From the NCBI RefSeq assembly GCF_001641615.1, contig NZ_LRRU01000019.1, positions 1 to 64,000 of the forward strand: a stretch of DNA of 64,000 nucleotides, read 5' to 3'. A program made the position numbers and the translations under genes. Position 1 is the stretch's first letter; every line of letters begins with the position of its first letter. Origin of the DNA: Pseudoalteromonas gelatinilytica. Lineage in GTDB: Bacteria; Pseudomonadota; Gammaproteobacteria; Enterobacterales; Alteromonadaceae. This document shows positions 8,625-17,148 of this stretch, one piece after another. The notes beneath the pieces were generated by a model. The model did not search any database and was not told where the DNA came from. It worked only from the letters and a program-made list of their open reading frames with translations.

Positions 8625-9074
8625 ATGCTTTGTGAACTTCGCATGCTGTGTGAAAATAGCCAAATGCGATTATACAAAGTTATTCATCGAGCCCCATTCA
8701 GAGTGGCTAAAATTACCAAAAAGCGTCAGACCCTACGTTTCAAGCGCGCTATGGTAGCACTTAAAATCGCACTTGCCCAAGAAAAGCAAGAAACAAAAGA
8801 GATGCTTCATATCTATAGGCGATACACTCAAGGCTTAGCTACTAAAGAAGAGTTACATACAGCCAATGAGCAGTTTTTAGATATTTTAAAAGGGCTCGGT
8901 TTAGGTGTCTTTGCTGTATTACCCTTTGCACCCGTGACAATTCCTTTGGTTGTAAAACTGGGTCAATGGGTTGGTGTTGATGTGCTACCTAGCTCATTCA
9001 ATATTAATAAGTCGATTAAAGAGATTGATCAACAAGTAGAAAAAGAAGAAAAAGAGAAGCAAAACAAACACTGA
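8625..9074 (+). CDS. small LETM1-like protein
   Basis: A protein of up to 149 residues. The N-terminal half is very basic and helical. A hydrophobic segment at about 90-115 (LGLGVFAVLPFAPVTIPLVV) is followed by KLGQWVGVDVLPSSF, which resembles the membrane-anchored ribosome-binding domain motif of LETM1 (hydrophobic helix, then L-PS-F). The C-terminus is a charged coiled-coil-like tail rich in Glu and Lys. LETM1-family proteins in mitochondria bind ribosomes and affect ion exchange; the bacterial short forms are uncharacterised. The start is uncertain: ATG at 8625 or the internal ATG at 8664 (MRLYKVIH). Family assignment is tentative. Confidence 0.6.
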   Translation: MLCELRMLCENSQMRLYKVIHRAPFRVAKITKKRQTLRFKRAMVALKIALAQEKQETKEMLHIYRRYTQGLATKEELHTANEQFLDILKGLGLGVFAVLPFAPVTIPLVVKLGQWVGVDVLPSSFNINKSIKEIDQQVEKEEKEKQNKH

Positions 9075-9162
9075 TTAGGTTTTGCTTATCTGATTTTGCC
9101 TATACCTTTTGTATCAAGATATTGGTATGCTTAAATACCTTTTCTTTATATCGAGTCGTTTA

Positions 9163-10524
9163 ATGAGTTCATTAATTCGCCATTCTTCTACGGGAATTCC
9201 CCTGTCATTTATTGCTAAAGCTGACCTATCAACGTGGTTAACCGAGCAGCCGCAAGCCTTACAAAATTGGCTAACAAATTGTGATTTCAAAAACAAAGGC
9301 ATGGCCTTAATTGCTGATAGTGAAACCGGTTCACTTGAGCATGTGTATTGTTTAGTTAATGATTTACAGGACTTTTGGTTAGCGGGTGACTTATCGACAA
9401 AACTGCCAGCAGGTTGTTATCAAATTCAAGGTGATGACAAATTTGTAGAACAAGTAGCGCTGGGTTTTGTGTTAGGTGGTTACGAGTTTAGTGAATATAA
9501 AGAAAAACCATCGCCACGTGCCACACTAGCTATTAAAGATGAAAGCTTAGTTAAGCGTTTATCGCAGCATGCAAGTGCGATTAATTTAGTCCGTGATCTA
9601 GTTAATACGCCTGCTGCAGATATGATGCCGCAACATCTTTCTCAAGTGATGGCAGATTTAGCAGACACCTTTGATGGTGAGTTTAGCGAGTGGGTTGGTG
9701 ATGAATTATTAGAGCAAAACTACCCAACGATCCACATGGTTGGTCGCGCATCTGAGAATAAACCGCGTTTACTTGATTTACGTTGGGGTGCAAAAGATGC
9801 TCCGCAGATCACCCTAGTAGGTAAGGGTGTGTGCTTTGATTCTGGTGGTTTAGATTTAAAACCAAGTTCAGGCATGCGCAACATGAAAAAAGACATGGGC
9901 GGTGCTGCGCATGTTATTGGCCTTGCACAGTTAATTATGGCTGCCAACTTACCAATTCGTTTACGAGTACTAGTACCTGCAGTTGAAAATGCGGTTTCTC
10001 GTAATGCATTTAGACCCGGTGATGTGATCAAAACGCGCAAAGGGATCACTGTAGAAATTGATAACACGGACGCTGAAGGTCGTTTAGTACTGTGCGATGC
10101 ACTTGCTGAAGCGCAAAACGACAACCCAGAGCTGATTGTTGACTTTGCAACCCTAACAGGTGCTTGTCGTATCGCTTTAGGGACTGAATTGCCTGGCTTT
10201 TTCGCAAATGACCGAGATGTTGCGAACAAATTAATGGATGCCGGCGAAAGCTGTCATGATCCAATTTGGCAATTACCGTTATTTGATCAATACAAAGCAT
10301 TATTAAAAAGCGACGTAGCTGACATTGCCAACTGTGCATCAAGCCCATTCGGTGGTGCAATCACTGCTGCGCTTTATTTAAAAGAGTTTGTCGAGCCAAA
10401 CACGCCGTGGGTTCACTTTGATGTGATGGCTTGGAACTTACGTTCATTACCAGGTCGTCCAGCAGGGGGTGAAGCACTGGGTATTCGCGCCGTGTTTAAC
10501 TACCTACAAGATCGCTTTCAATAA
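9163..10524 (+). CDS. M17 leucyl aminopeptidase family protein
   Basis: A cytosolic dinuclear-metal exopeptidase of family M17 that removes N-terminal residues from peptides. Key blocks are GKGVCFDSGGLDLKP near residue 220 (metal-binding Lys and Asp), KKDMGGAA, and the family signature NTDAEGRLVLCDALA near 300. These supply the metal-ligand Asp/Glu and the catalytic Arg. The length (453 residues) fits the shorter PepB-like branch rather than the roughly 500-residue PepA, and it lacks the PepA N-terminal DNA-binding features. The start at 9163 (MSSLIRH) is preferred over 9109, which would add a hydrophobic stretch unlike the family. It ends one base before the convergent VOC gene. Confidence 0.9.
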   Translation: MSSLIRHSSTGIPLSFIAKADLSTWLTEQPQALQNWLTNCDFKNKGMALIADSETGSLEHVYCLVNDLQDFWLAGDLSTKLPAGCYQIQGDDKFVEQVALGFVLGGYEFSEYKEKPSPRATLAIKDESLVKRLSQHASAINLVRDLVNTPAADMMPQHLSQVMADLADTFDGEFSEWVGDELLEQNYPTIHMVGRASENKPRLLDLRWGAKDAPQITLVGKGVCFDSGGLDLKPSSGMRNMKKDMGGAAHVIGLAQLIMAANLPIRLRVLVPAVENAVSRNAFRPGDVIKTRKGITVEIDNTDAEGRLVLCDALAEAQNDNPELIVDFATLTGACRIALGTELPGFFANDRDVANKLMDAGESCHDPIWQLPLFDQYKALLKSDVADIANCASSPFGGAITAALYLKEFVEPNTPWVHFDVMAWNLRSLPGRPAGGEALGIRAVFNYLQDRFQ

Positions 10525-10525
10525 T

Positions 10526-10912
10526 CTAGAGCTGGTAAAGCTCTAACGGTAAATCATCGGGATCGGCAAAAAACGTAAATTGCTTCCCGGTGATTTCATC
10601 CACTCTTATTTCTTCAACTGAAATACCTTGCTGCTCTAAATATTCCTTAGCGTTTGCAATGTCGGCAACTTTAAATGCTAAATGTCGAAGCCCTTGTGCC
10701 TCTGGATAGCTGGGTCTTTGTGGCGCTCCGGGAAACGAAAACAATTCTAATTGGCTACCATCAGGAAGTGCTAAATCTAATTTATACGAGTCACGTTCCG
10801 CGCGGTATAGCTCGTGAATAATCGGCAGTTTTAATACTTCACTATAAAAATGCTTTGATTTGTTGTAATTACTACAGATGATTGCAGCGTGATGGATGCC
10901 TAATAATTCCAT
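10526..10912 (-). CDS. gloA2: YaeR/GloA2-type glyoxalase-like VOC metalloprotein
   Basis: A 128-residue vicinal-oxygen-chelate protein very close in layout to E. coli YaeR: IHHAAIICSNY at the start, FYSEVLKLPI, QLELFSFPGAPQRPS, EAQGLRHLAFKV, FFADPDDLPLELY at the end. Metal ligands are probably His8, the Glu in QLELF, His in LRHLAF and the Glu in PLELY. The family is related to glyoxalase I but has no established physiological substrate. It lies downstream of the FabH-like gene on the same strand, after a terminator. Start is ATG at 10912. Confidence 0.9.
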   Translation of the reverse strand: MELLGIHHAAIICSNYNKSKHFYSEVLKLPIIHELYRAERDSYKLDLALPDGSQLELFSFPGAPQRPSYPEAQGLRHLAFKVADIANAKEYLEQQGISVEEIRVDEITGKQFTFFADPDDLPLELYQL

Positions 10913-10935
10913 GGTCGATTCCTTTTATGCTCATA

Positions 10936-10960
10936 AAAAAACGCGGACTAAGCCGCGCTT
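10936..10960 (-). terminator. Rho-independent terminator after the FabH-like gene
   Basis: On minus, CGCGGCTTAGTCCGCG (stem CGCGG/CCGCG, arms at 10942-10957) is followed by a run of seven T. It lies between the FabH-like gene and gloA2 and should separate their transcription. Confidence 0.85.
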
Positions 10961-10982
10961 TTCTATTAATGAATGCAGCTTT

Positions 10983-12056
10983 TTATTCTGCCGCTTTACA
11001 TGCCGCAACAGCCGGTGCAACAAGTTCAAGACCTGTTTTATCACACTCAGGTAGAGCTGCATCAGACACCGCAATTGGTGTCACGCGCTCGCCCCATTTA
11101 ATGTAACTTGCCGCCCACGTTAAGCCTGCACCAAATGCCGCTGACATAATGTTTGAGTTTGGCTTGATAAGCCCTTGCTCAACAGCTTCACAAATTGCAA
11201 TCGCAATTGTCGCAGCAGATGTATTACCGTAATCGGCAATGTTCACCATGACTTTTTCGTCAGCTACTTTCAAGCGTTGCTGAATAGCTTGGATAATACG
11301 TAAGTTTGCTTGGTGAGGAACTAATACGTCAATATCATCAAGCTGTAATTGTGCTTGGTTTAGCACGTCATCACAGGCTTCACTCATACCTTTAACAGCA
11401 CGCTTGAAGATTTCACGACCTTCGAATAACAAGTTAGACGGGCCAATTGGCTCGTATTTATTTAAATCACTACCAAAGTTTTCGATGTGTAAGATATCGC
11501 GATCTTCACTGTCACAGCCAGTTTTAGTTGCAAGTAAACCAGATGGCGTATCTGAGGCTTCTAATACAACGGCACCAGCACCATCACCAAATAATACAGC
11601 ACTGTCGCGGCGCGCCCAGTTGATGTACCAAGTCATGCGCTCAGCAGCAATAACGACTGCTTTTTTGATCATACCCGCACGAATTTGCGCTGTGGCTGCT
11701 TGTAATGCATATAAAAAGCCTGAACATGCAGCGTTAGTATCCATTGCTGCTGCGCCTACCGCACCAATATTTTTTTGCACTAGAGACGCTGTATTTGCCA
11801 CCATTGTTGATGGAGTACAAGTTGCAAGGATCACAAGATCAATGTCTTTGCCATCAACGCCCGCGCAGGCAAGGGCATGTTTTGCAGCAACCGTAGCTAA
11901 GTCGGCAGTAGAAACATGGCTGACACGGCGAGATTTGATGCCTGTACGTGTGGTGATCCATTCATCGTTGGTATCAACAATATTGCTAATTTCTTCGTTG
12001 CTGATGCTTGCTGGTGGTATACATTTACCCCAGCCAGTAATTTGGGCATAAGACAT
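10983..12056 (-). CDS. beta-ketoacyl-ACP synthase III (FabH-like)
   Basis: A 357-residue thiolase-fold condensing enzyme. The catalytic triad is complete: Cys111 ([11 protein letters not shown]), His248 ([10 protein letters not shown]) and Asn278 (YGNTSAAT). The N-terminal half carries the DEWI-TRTGI-RR signature that in FabH contacts CoA. FabH joins acetyl-CoA or another acyl-CoA to malonyl-ACP. The protein is about 40 residues longer than E. coli FabH, with a C-terminal extension after the KWGERVTP segment. The gene stands alone, not in a fab cluster (no plsX, fabD or acpP nearby), so it may be a second FabH with a different primer preference. It is terminated by the hairpin at 10936-10960. 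Confidence 0.88.
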   Translation of the reverse strand: MSYAQITGWGKCIPPASISNEEISNIVDTNDEWITTRTGIKSRRVSHVSTADLATVAAKHALACAGVDGKDIDLVILATCTPSTMVANTASLVQKNIGAVGAAAMDTNAACSGFLYALQAATAQIRAGMIKKAVVIAAERMTWYINWARRDSAVLFGDGAGAVVLEASDTPSGLLATKTGCDSEDRDILHIENFGSDLNKYEPIGPSNLLFEGREIFKRAVKGMSEACDDVLNQAQLQLDDIDVLVPHQANLRIIQAIQQRLKVADEKVMVNIADYGNTSAATIAIAICEAVEQGLIKPNSNIMSAAFGAGLTWAASYIKWGERVTPIAVSDAALPECDKTGLELVAPAVAACKAAE

Positions 12057-12207
12057 AATGTGTTCTCTTTATGTGGTCAGACTTGTTAAATTTTCCCGAA
12101 GTTATATCAAAATTCACTTGTTAACACTAGTTCATTGCTTTGCTATGTCGTAAATAATGGCAATTACCGCGTATTTAAGTTAAACCTAGTATAAAAAAGA
12201 GGCGATT

Positions 12208-13518
12208 ATGAAAAAAATAAACCTAAAAATAAGCACATTATCGGTACTGTCTTTATTATCAGCGTTTGCGGTTAATGCACAAACTACACTTATATATGCT
12301 GGGAAGGTGCTGGTAGGCACGGAACAAGATGTCAAAGAACAACAAACACTGGTTATTGAAGATAGTAAAATTGCTGCAATAAAAGCAGGCTATTTAACAA
12401 AGCAGCAGTTAAACCTCAGTGATGCAGATATTATTGATTTAAAAAATCAGATGGTATTGCCGGGTCTGATTGATATGCATGTTCATGTTACTTTTGAGCG
12501 TGATGCAAAACGTAACCCACATCAGTGGACAACTGAATACGAAGCTGACTATGCACTTCGTTCTTTAAAGTACTTACAACGTACGGTTGATGCAGGTTTT
12601 ACCTCTGTGCGTGACCTAGGTAGCAGCTATCAAGTTATCTTCCCATTAAAGCGAGCGGTTGAACGTGGCGACATTGTTGGCCCGCGCATTTTTGCAGCAG
12701 GGGATATGATCACACCGACCGGTGGTCACGGTGATATGCATGGCTATCGCCGTGATATTACCAAAGCGACAGAAGGGGGTGGCTTAGGTGTGTGTGATGG
12801 CGCAGCCGATTGTACTCGAGCAGTGCGCGATGTAATTAAAAGCGGTGCCGATGTGATTAAAATAACCGCGACAGGTGGTGTTTTAAGTAATACAGCGGCA
12901 GGGGTTAATCAGCAATTTACTGATGAAGAACTCAGTGCCATTGTTAACACTGCTCATCATTTAGGCCGCAAAGTCACCGCTCATGCTCATGGCACAGAAG
13001 GCATAAAAGCAGCACTTAGAGCAGGTGTTGATTCAATCGAACATGGCTCTTTTTTAGATAAAGACACGGTTAAGCTTTTCAAAAAGCAAGACGCGTATTT
13101 AGTTCCAACCTTACTCGCTGGCGCGACAGTAAAAGAAGAAGTGCTAAATAACCCAAATATGCCAAAAGCAATTGCTGATAAGGTCGAAGTAGTAGCGCCA
13201 AAAATGGAAGCATCGTTTAAATTAGCGTTAAAAAACAAGGTTAAAATAGCCTTTGGTACAGATTCAGGCGTATCTAAGCATGGTGATAATGCTAAAGAGT
13301 TTGAGTTATTAGTTAAATACGGCATGACACCAAAGCAAGCTATTAAATCAGCCACCGTTGAAGCTGCTAAACTATTAGGTCAAAGTGATAACCTCGGTGA
13401 CTTGAGTGTTGGTAAACAAGCAGATATTATCAGCGTAAATATGAATGTGCTTGATAACATTAATGAACTTAGTCAGGTTCAGTTTGTTATGAAGGGCGGT
13501 AAAGTGCTCAAACAGTAA
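12208..13518 (+). CDS. secreted metal-dependent amidohydrolase (Xaa-Pro dipeptidase-like)
   Basis: A 436-residue amidohydrolase-superfamily protein with a signal peptide (MKKINLKIS..., cleavage after AVNA). The metal centre is complete: HxH at 91 and 93 (GLIDMHVHV), Lys218 (DVIKIT, probably carboxylated), His259 (TAHAHG), His279 (SIEHG) and Asp352 (FGTDSGV). The spacing matches the imidazolonepropionase-like group that includes periplasmic Xaa-Pro or Xaa-Arg dipeptidases of marine proteobacteria. It probably acts on small peptides or cyclic amides in the periplasm. A DUF4440 gene follows after 8 bases, so the two are likely co-transcribed. The exact substrate is unknown. Confidence 0.88.
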   Translation: MKKINLKISTLSVLSLLSAFAVNAQTTLIYAGKVLVGTEQDVKEQQTLVIEDSKIAAIKAGYLTKQQLNLSDADIIDLKNQMVLPGLIDMHVHVTFERDAKRNPHQWTTEYEADYALRSLKYLQRTVDAGFTSVRDLGSSYQVIFPLKRAVERGDIVGPRIFAAGDMITPTGGHGDMHGYRRDITKATEGGGLGVCDGAADCTRAVRDVIKSGADVIKITATGGVLSNTAAGVNQQFTDEELSAIVNTAHHLGRKVTAHAHGTEGIKAALRAGVDSIEHGSFLDKDTVKLFKKQDAYLVPTLLAGATVKEEVLNNPNMPKAIADKVEVVAPKMEASFKLALKNKVKIAFGTDSGVSKHGDNAKEFELLVKYGMTPKQAIKSATVEAAKLLGQSDNLGDLSVGKQADIISVNMNVLDNINELSQVQFVMKGGKVLKQ

Positions 13519-13526
13519 GGGTTACT

Positions 13527-13931
13527 ATGGGCGGTAAAATTAAAGAGACGTTATTTAATCATTTAATTGATGCAGAGCGACAGCTTCTTGAGCCAGAGGT
13601 ACGGCAATCTGCTGAAGCGCTTGATGCATTGCTTGATGATGATTTTATTGAAATAGCCGCTGATGGCACGTCATTTAATAAATTCCAAGTTTTAACCCGC
13701 CTACCAACTGAGGTGGTACCGCAGTTTTATAATCAACATTTTAAAGGTCGTATGCTCAGTGACGATGTTGCACAGCTAAGCTATCAAGCGGCCTTTAGAC
13801 GTTCTGCTCGCTCAGAGTTTAACTACTCAGTCCGTATGTCACTGTGGCGTTTTAATGGTAAACAATGGCAAATGGTGTTTCATCAAGGAACGCCTTGTGC
13901 TGTTTTTACTATTTCTATGGACGATGATTAA
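13527..13931 (+). CDS. DUF4440 / NTF2-like protein
   Basis: A 134-residue cytoplasmic protein of the SnoaL/NTF2-like fold: N-terminal helix, then LLDDDFIEIAADGTSFNK (typical DUF4440 turn), and a paired-strand region ending in LWRFNGKQWQMVFHQGTP. No catalytic residues can be named with confidence. It lies 8 bases after the amidohydrolase and 17 bases before the RegB-like kinase, so all four genes from 12208 to 15690 may form one transcript. Confidence 0.75.
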   Translation: MGGKIKETLFNHLIDAERQLLEPEVRQSAEALDALLDDDFIEIAADGTSFNKFQVLTRLPTEVVPQFYNQHFKGRMLSDDVAQLSYQAAFRRSARSEFNYSVRMSLWRFNGKQWQMVFHQGTPCAVFTISMDDD

Positions 13932-13948
13932 GCTTTAAAGAGTCCGTT

Positions 13949-15160
13949 ATGCAAACCGATCCGGCGATAAGTCGCCTGCTAATTTTAAGAAGCGCCGCAA
14001 TCGCTGTGCAGTTTGTTGCTGTGATAGCGGTGTATTTTTTATTTGAATACCAAATTCCTTTACTGCCTTTACTTGCTGTTATTTGTGTTGAAGCAATCTT
14101 TCAGCTGTTAAGTATATTTGCTTATCGAAAAGTAACGAAAGCCAAGCCTGCTGCTGTGTTGATGCAGTTGACAGCAGATTTACTGTTTTTAACTATTTTG
14201 CTCTCCTTAAGTGGCGGGGCAACCAATGCGTTTGTTTCGTTATTGCTGTTACCAATAATGATAGCGGCGGTGTCTGTTAATGCAAAAGGGCTTGCCTACA
14301 CGGCAGTGCTGGCAATCGCCGCTTATAGTTTTTTACTGATAAAAATGCCTGAACACACCATGCACCAAATGCAGATGACACATCATTTTATTGGTATGTG
14401 GATTAACTTTGTTATCAGCGCCATTGTTATTGCCTTTGTAATTGGCACATTAAACAGTGCGTTAAGAGCGAGAGAAACCACCATTGCACGCACTCGCGAG
14501 CAACAATTAAGGCATGAGCAGTTATTAACGCTTGATGGCGCAGCAGCGCAAGTAACGCACCAGCTAGCAACGCCAATAGCAAACTTACAGCTGTTATTTG
14601 AAGAGCTTAAAGAGCAGCAAGCTAATGATCCCATTGTGCAAGAAATGGCTAAACCATTAGCCCAGTGTAAAGAGCAACTTGAGCACTTTAGATCACTTTC
14701 AAATGCGTTAAGAACCGGTGAAACGAAACAGGAAATTAGCGCTAAAACACTACAAAACACCATTCAAGATGCGATGACACTGCATTTTCCAGAGCAAAGC
14801 TTACAGTGGCTAAATAACGCCCCTGAATGCTCGATTTTAAGTGATGCCATGCTGTTGCCAGCTATTTTAAACTTACTGCAAAACGCTGTAGCGGCAAACA
14901 ACCACAATCAGCAACACAACATTGAGGCTAAGTGGCAAATCGATAAACAAACACTTTCATTGTCGTTGCGTGATTTCGGTCAAGGCTTTAGCGAGCAACA
15001 AATGGCATCATTAGGCGGTCAGCTTATGCCAAGTAGCGATGGAATGGGGATGGCTGTGATGCTCTCGAATGTCACGTTAGAGCGTTTGAATGGCTCATTA
15101 ACACTCAGTAATCACCCGCAGCAAGGCGCGATTGCGATGGTTAGTTTAAAAATTGTATGA
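13949..15160 (+). CDS. regB: RegB/PrrB-type redox sensor histidine kinase
   Basis: A 403-residue inner-membrane kinase with about six transmembrane helices in the first 170 residues. The second extracellular turn contains GGATNAF at 89-95, matching the quinone-binding GGxxNPF motif of RegB except for Pro to Ala. The phosphoacceptor is His204 (AAQVTHQLATPIANLQ). Cys240 (LAQCKEQL) lies where RegB has its redox-active cysteine. A C-terminal ATPase domain follows with the N box (LNLLQNAVAANN) and DFGQGF. RegB senses the quinone pool and controls electron-transport genes. The gene overlaps the regulator gene by four bases (ATGA), so the pair is translationally coupled. Identification as RegB is based on these motifs together. 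Confidence 0.85.
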   Translation: MQTDPAISRLLILRSAAIAVQFVAVIAVYFLFEYQIPLLPLLAVICVEAIFQLLSIFAYRKVTKAKPAAVLMQLTADLLFLTILLSLSGGATNAFVSLLLLPIMIAAVSVNAKGLAYTAVLAIAAYSFLLIKMPEHTMHQMQMTHHFIGMWINFVISAIVIAFVIGTLNSALRARETTIARTREQQLRHEQLLTLDGAAAQVTHQLATPIANLQLLFEELKEQQANDPIVQEMAKPLAQCKEQLEHFRSLSNALRTGETKQEISAKTLQNTIQDAMTLHFPEQSLQWLNNAPECSILSDAMLLPAILNLLQNAVAANNHNQQHNIEAKWQIDKQTLSLSLRDFGQGFSEQQMASLGGQLMPSSDGMGMAVMLSNVTLERLNGSLTLSNHPQQGAIAMVSLKIV

Positions 15161-15690
15161 AACTTTTAATTATTGAAGACGATGAAAATCTTGCCACCAC
15201 ACTGGCAAGGCGCTTTACAAAACAAGGCTTTACATGTGAGCTCGCTCATAACAGTGAGCAAGCTTTACAACAAATAAGCACTTTTGAGGCAAGCCACTTT
15301 CTAGTGGATTTAAAACTTGGGGATGATAACGGCCTTGCGCTAATTAAACCTTTAAGAGAACAATTTCCTTCAGCGCGTATCGTATTACTCACGGGGTTTG
15401 CCAGTATTGCCAGTGCCGTAGAAGCCATACGGCTAGGTGCAGATGACTACTTACCAAAGCCTGTCGATTTTAATTCATTATTAAAAACAATTGTGGGTGA
15501 TGTTGAATCAGGCGTTTCGTTGGAAAGCACAGAGCCAAGCCAAATAATGTCGCCAGAGCGCCTTGAGTGGGAGCATATTCAACATGTATTGCATAGCAAC
15601 AATGGTAATATCTCTGAAACTGCGCGCCAACTTAATATGCACAGAAGAACCCTACAACGTAAATTACAGAAAAAACCCGTACAACACTAA
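15157..15690 (+). CDS. regA: RegA/PrrA-type response regulator
   Basis: A 177-residue regulator: receiver domain in the first 120 residues with acidic pocket EDD (7-9), phospho-acceptor Asp51 (LVDLKLGDDNG), the Thr at LLTGFA and the Lys at LPKPVD. A C-terminal Fis-type helix-turn-helix (GNISETARQLNMHRRTLQRKL) follows. This architecture and length match RegA/PrrA/ActR. It should be phosphorylated by the RegB-like kinase with which it overlaps. There is no sigma-54 AAA domain, in contrast to the DctD-like regulator at 20891. Confidence 0.88.
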   Translation: MKLLIIEDDENLATTLARRFTKQGFTCELAHNSEQALQQISTFEASHFLVDLKLGDDNGLALIKPLREQFPSARIVLLTGFASIASAVEAIRLGADDYLPKPVDFNSLLKTIVGDVESGVSLESTEPSQIMSPERLEWEHIQHVLHSNNGNISETARQLNMHRRTLQRKLQKKPVQH

Positions 15691-15842
15691 ATTGATTATT
15701 TATTAAACTGAAATAAAGCAGGGTTTAATGCAAAAGTATGGTTTAAGTGTAAATGGGTACAAATCTCAGCCTTTTTGATTTGCCGCATCGCTGATCCTTA
15801 ACTAAAGTCAAATTAACCCTGTTAGTTGTATGAGTCTGGTGT

Positions 15843-16247
15843 ATGCATTTTTCTGAACTTAATTTCTTCGCGATTTTTTTTGCTGCCCTTGCATCTTTCC
15901 TATTGGGCGCTGTGTGGTACTCTCCTTGGCTTTTTAAACGTATTTGGATGGAAAGCTGTGGTTTAACTGAGCTTGACCTGCAAAGCATCAACCCGGTTAT
16001 GGTGTTTGGTGGCAGCTTTGTTTTATGTTGTTTAATTGCCTTTAGTTTATCGCTATTTATTGGTGCAAATGTCAATGTGGGAGTGGCCGTAGGCACTGGC
16101 TTTATTATTGGCTTGTGTTGGGTAAGCTGTGCTTTAGGGATTGGTTATATCTTTGAACAACGCCCATTAAAATTGTTTTTAGTTAATGCAAGTTATTCAA
16201 TATTACAGTTTTCTATTATCGGCTTAGTTTTGGGGCTCTGGCCTTAA
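15843..16247 (+). CDS. DUF1761 membrane protein
   Basis: A 134-residue protein with four predicted membrane helices (about 5-25, 55-75, 80-100, 115-133). The N-terminal signature AALASFLLGAVWYSPWLFKRIW is shared by DUF1761 proteins, whose function is unknown. The start is ATG at 15843. It stands 150 bases after regA with no obvious terminator between them, and 39 bases before a zinc-ribbon protein gene. Confidence 0.75.
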   Translation: MHFSELNFFAIFFAALASFLLGAVWYSPWLFKRIWMESCGLTELDLQSINPVMVFGGSFVLCCLIAFSLSLFIGANVNVGVAVGTGFIIGLCWVSCALGIGYIFEQRPLKLFLVNASYSILQFSIIGLVLGLWP

Positions 16248-16286
16248 CATGGTAAAGTAAGGTTTTAATTTAGCAATGTAGTTGTC

Positions 16287-16538
16287 ATGGCAAAACCTAA
16301 CAAAAAAGGCCCGACTAAAACGGTCGATATTTTTTGCTCTCAATGTAAAAGCCAATTATTTAAATACCGCAAAAGTGGAAAGGGCGCGTTGGTTAAATGT
16401 TTTGTAGAACGCATTAGCCAAGACTTTACCAATGAAACCGGAACATGCCCTGACTGCCAACGTCAATTCGCCCGCGAAACCATGATCCGCGGCGCACCTG
16501 CTCTAAAAATCATCGGTGGTAAGGTAACGCATAAATAG
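16287..16538 (+). CDS. small zinc-ribbon-like protein
   Basis: An 83-residue basic protein with two CxxC pairs (FCSQCKSQLF at about 17-20 and GTCPDCQRQF at about 54-57), so a single zinc ribbon is likely. The N-terminus is Lys-rich (MAKPNKKGPTK). No enzymatic motif was found. Small zinc-ribbon proteins of this type are conserved in Alteromonadales and Vibrionales in my recollection, without known role. Confidence 0.65.
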   Translation: MAKPNKKGPTKTVDIFCSQCKSQLFKYRKSGKGALVKCFVERISQDFTNETGTCPDCQRQFARETMIRGAPALKIIGGKVTHK

Positions 16539-16685
16539 GATTAAAATACGGACATTTATCCTCGTTTATCCCTCATGCTCTGATACTATTGACCGGTTTG
16601 CTGTTTCAATGAATGAAAACAACCCTCCCCATGGATTGGGCCAGTTGTATGGGTATAAACACATGAACAAAATGGATTCACGCAC

Positions 16686-16955
16686 GTGATAGCACTTTTA
16701 TTTGATATTATTGGCATGACAGGCACATTCTTAGTGGTTGGTGCTTTCTTTTTATTACAACTGAATAAAGCATCGCCAACTGGCCTTGTGTATAACATGA
16801 TGAACTTAACAGGTGCAATCCTGTTACTGATTAGCCTTTGTTATAACTTTAACCTTGCTAGTTTTGTTATCGAAATATTCTGGATAGCGGCGTCACTTAT
16901 TGGTTTATATAAGTATATCAAAGCAAAGCGTACTGGAAATGTTGAAACAGCTTAA
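16686..16955 (+). CDS. small integral membrane protein (CBU_0592 type)
   Basis: An 89-residue, three-helix membrane protein: hydrophobic segments at about 3-24, 33-53 and 58-77, with NKASPTGLVYNMMNLTG in the first loop, characteristic of the CBU_0592 family. Function unknown. The start is GTG at 16686. It is followed by a strong terminator. Confidence 0.7.
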   Translation: MIALLFDIIGMTGTFLVVGAFFLLQLNKASPTGLVYNMMNLTGAILLLISLCYNFNLASFVIEIFWIAASLIGLYKYIKAKRTGNVETA

Positions 16956-16990
16956 TTAAGCCTACTTCACTAAAACAGACCTTTTTAAAG

Positions 16991-17020
16991 ACCCATTTAC
17001 AGCTGAAAATGGGTTTTTTT
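16991..17020 (+). terminator. Rho-independent terminator
   Basis: ACCCATTT...AAAATGGGT stem followed by seven T on plus. It ends transcription of the small membrane protein gene and isolates the TonB receptor operon that follows. Confidence 0.85.
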
Positions 17021-17148
17021 GTCTCTACTTCTGAGAACTCTTCAACTAAAACTATAAAAACATTGCAAGCTTGCCAATCTTTTGTATTAATAGTGTAAAC
17101 AAGGTGTTGCTTTTGCAGCATGGGCTTTTAGTACAGGTATCTCGCAGC

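Noticed and set aside
9720..10229. A 169-codon frame on minus inside the M17 peptidase gene
   Set aside because: Antisense shadow of a well conserved enzyme gene; composition (Ser/Ala/Arg-rich) and lack of family signs argue against coding.
11404..12051. A 215-codon frame on plus opposite the FabH-like gene
   Set aside because: Length arises from the codon bias of the opposite gene; no start signal or domain.
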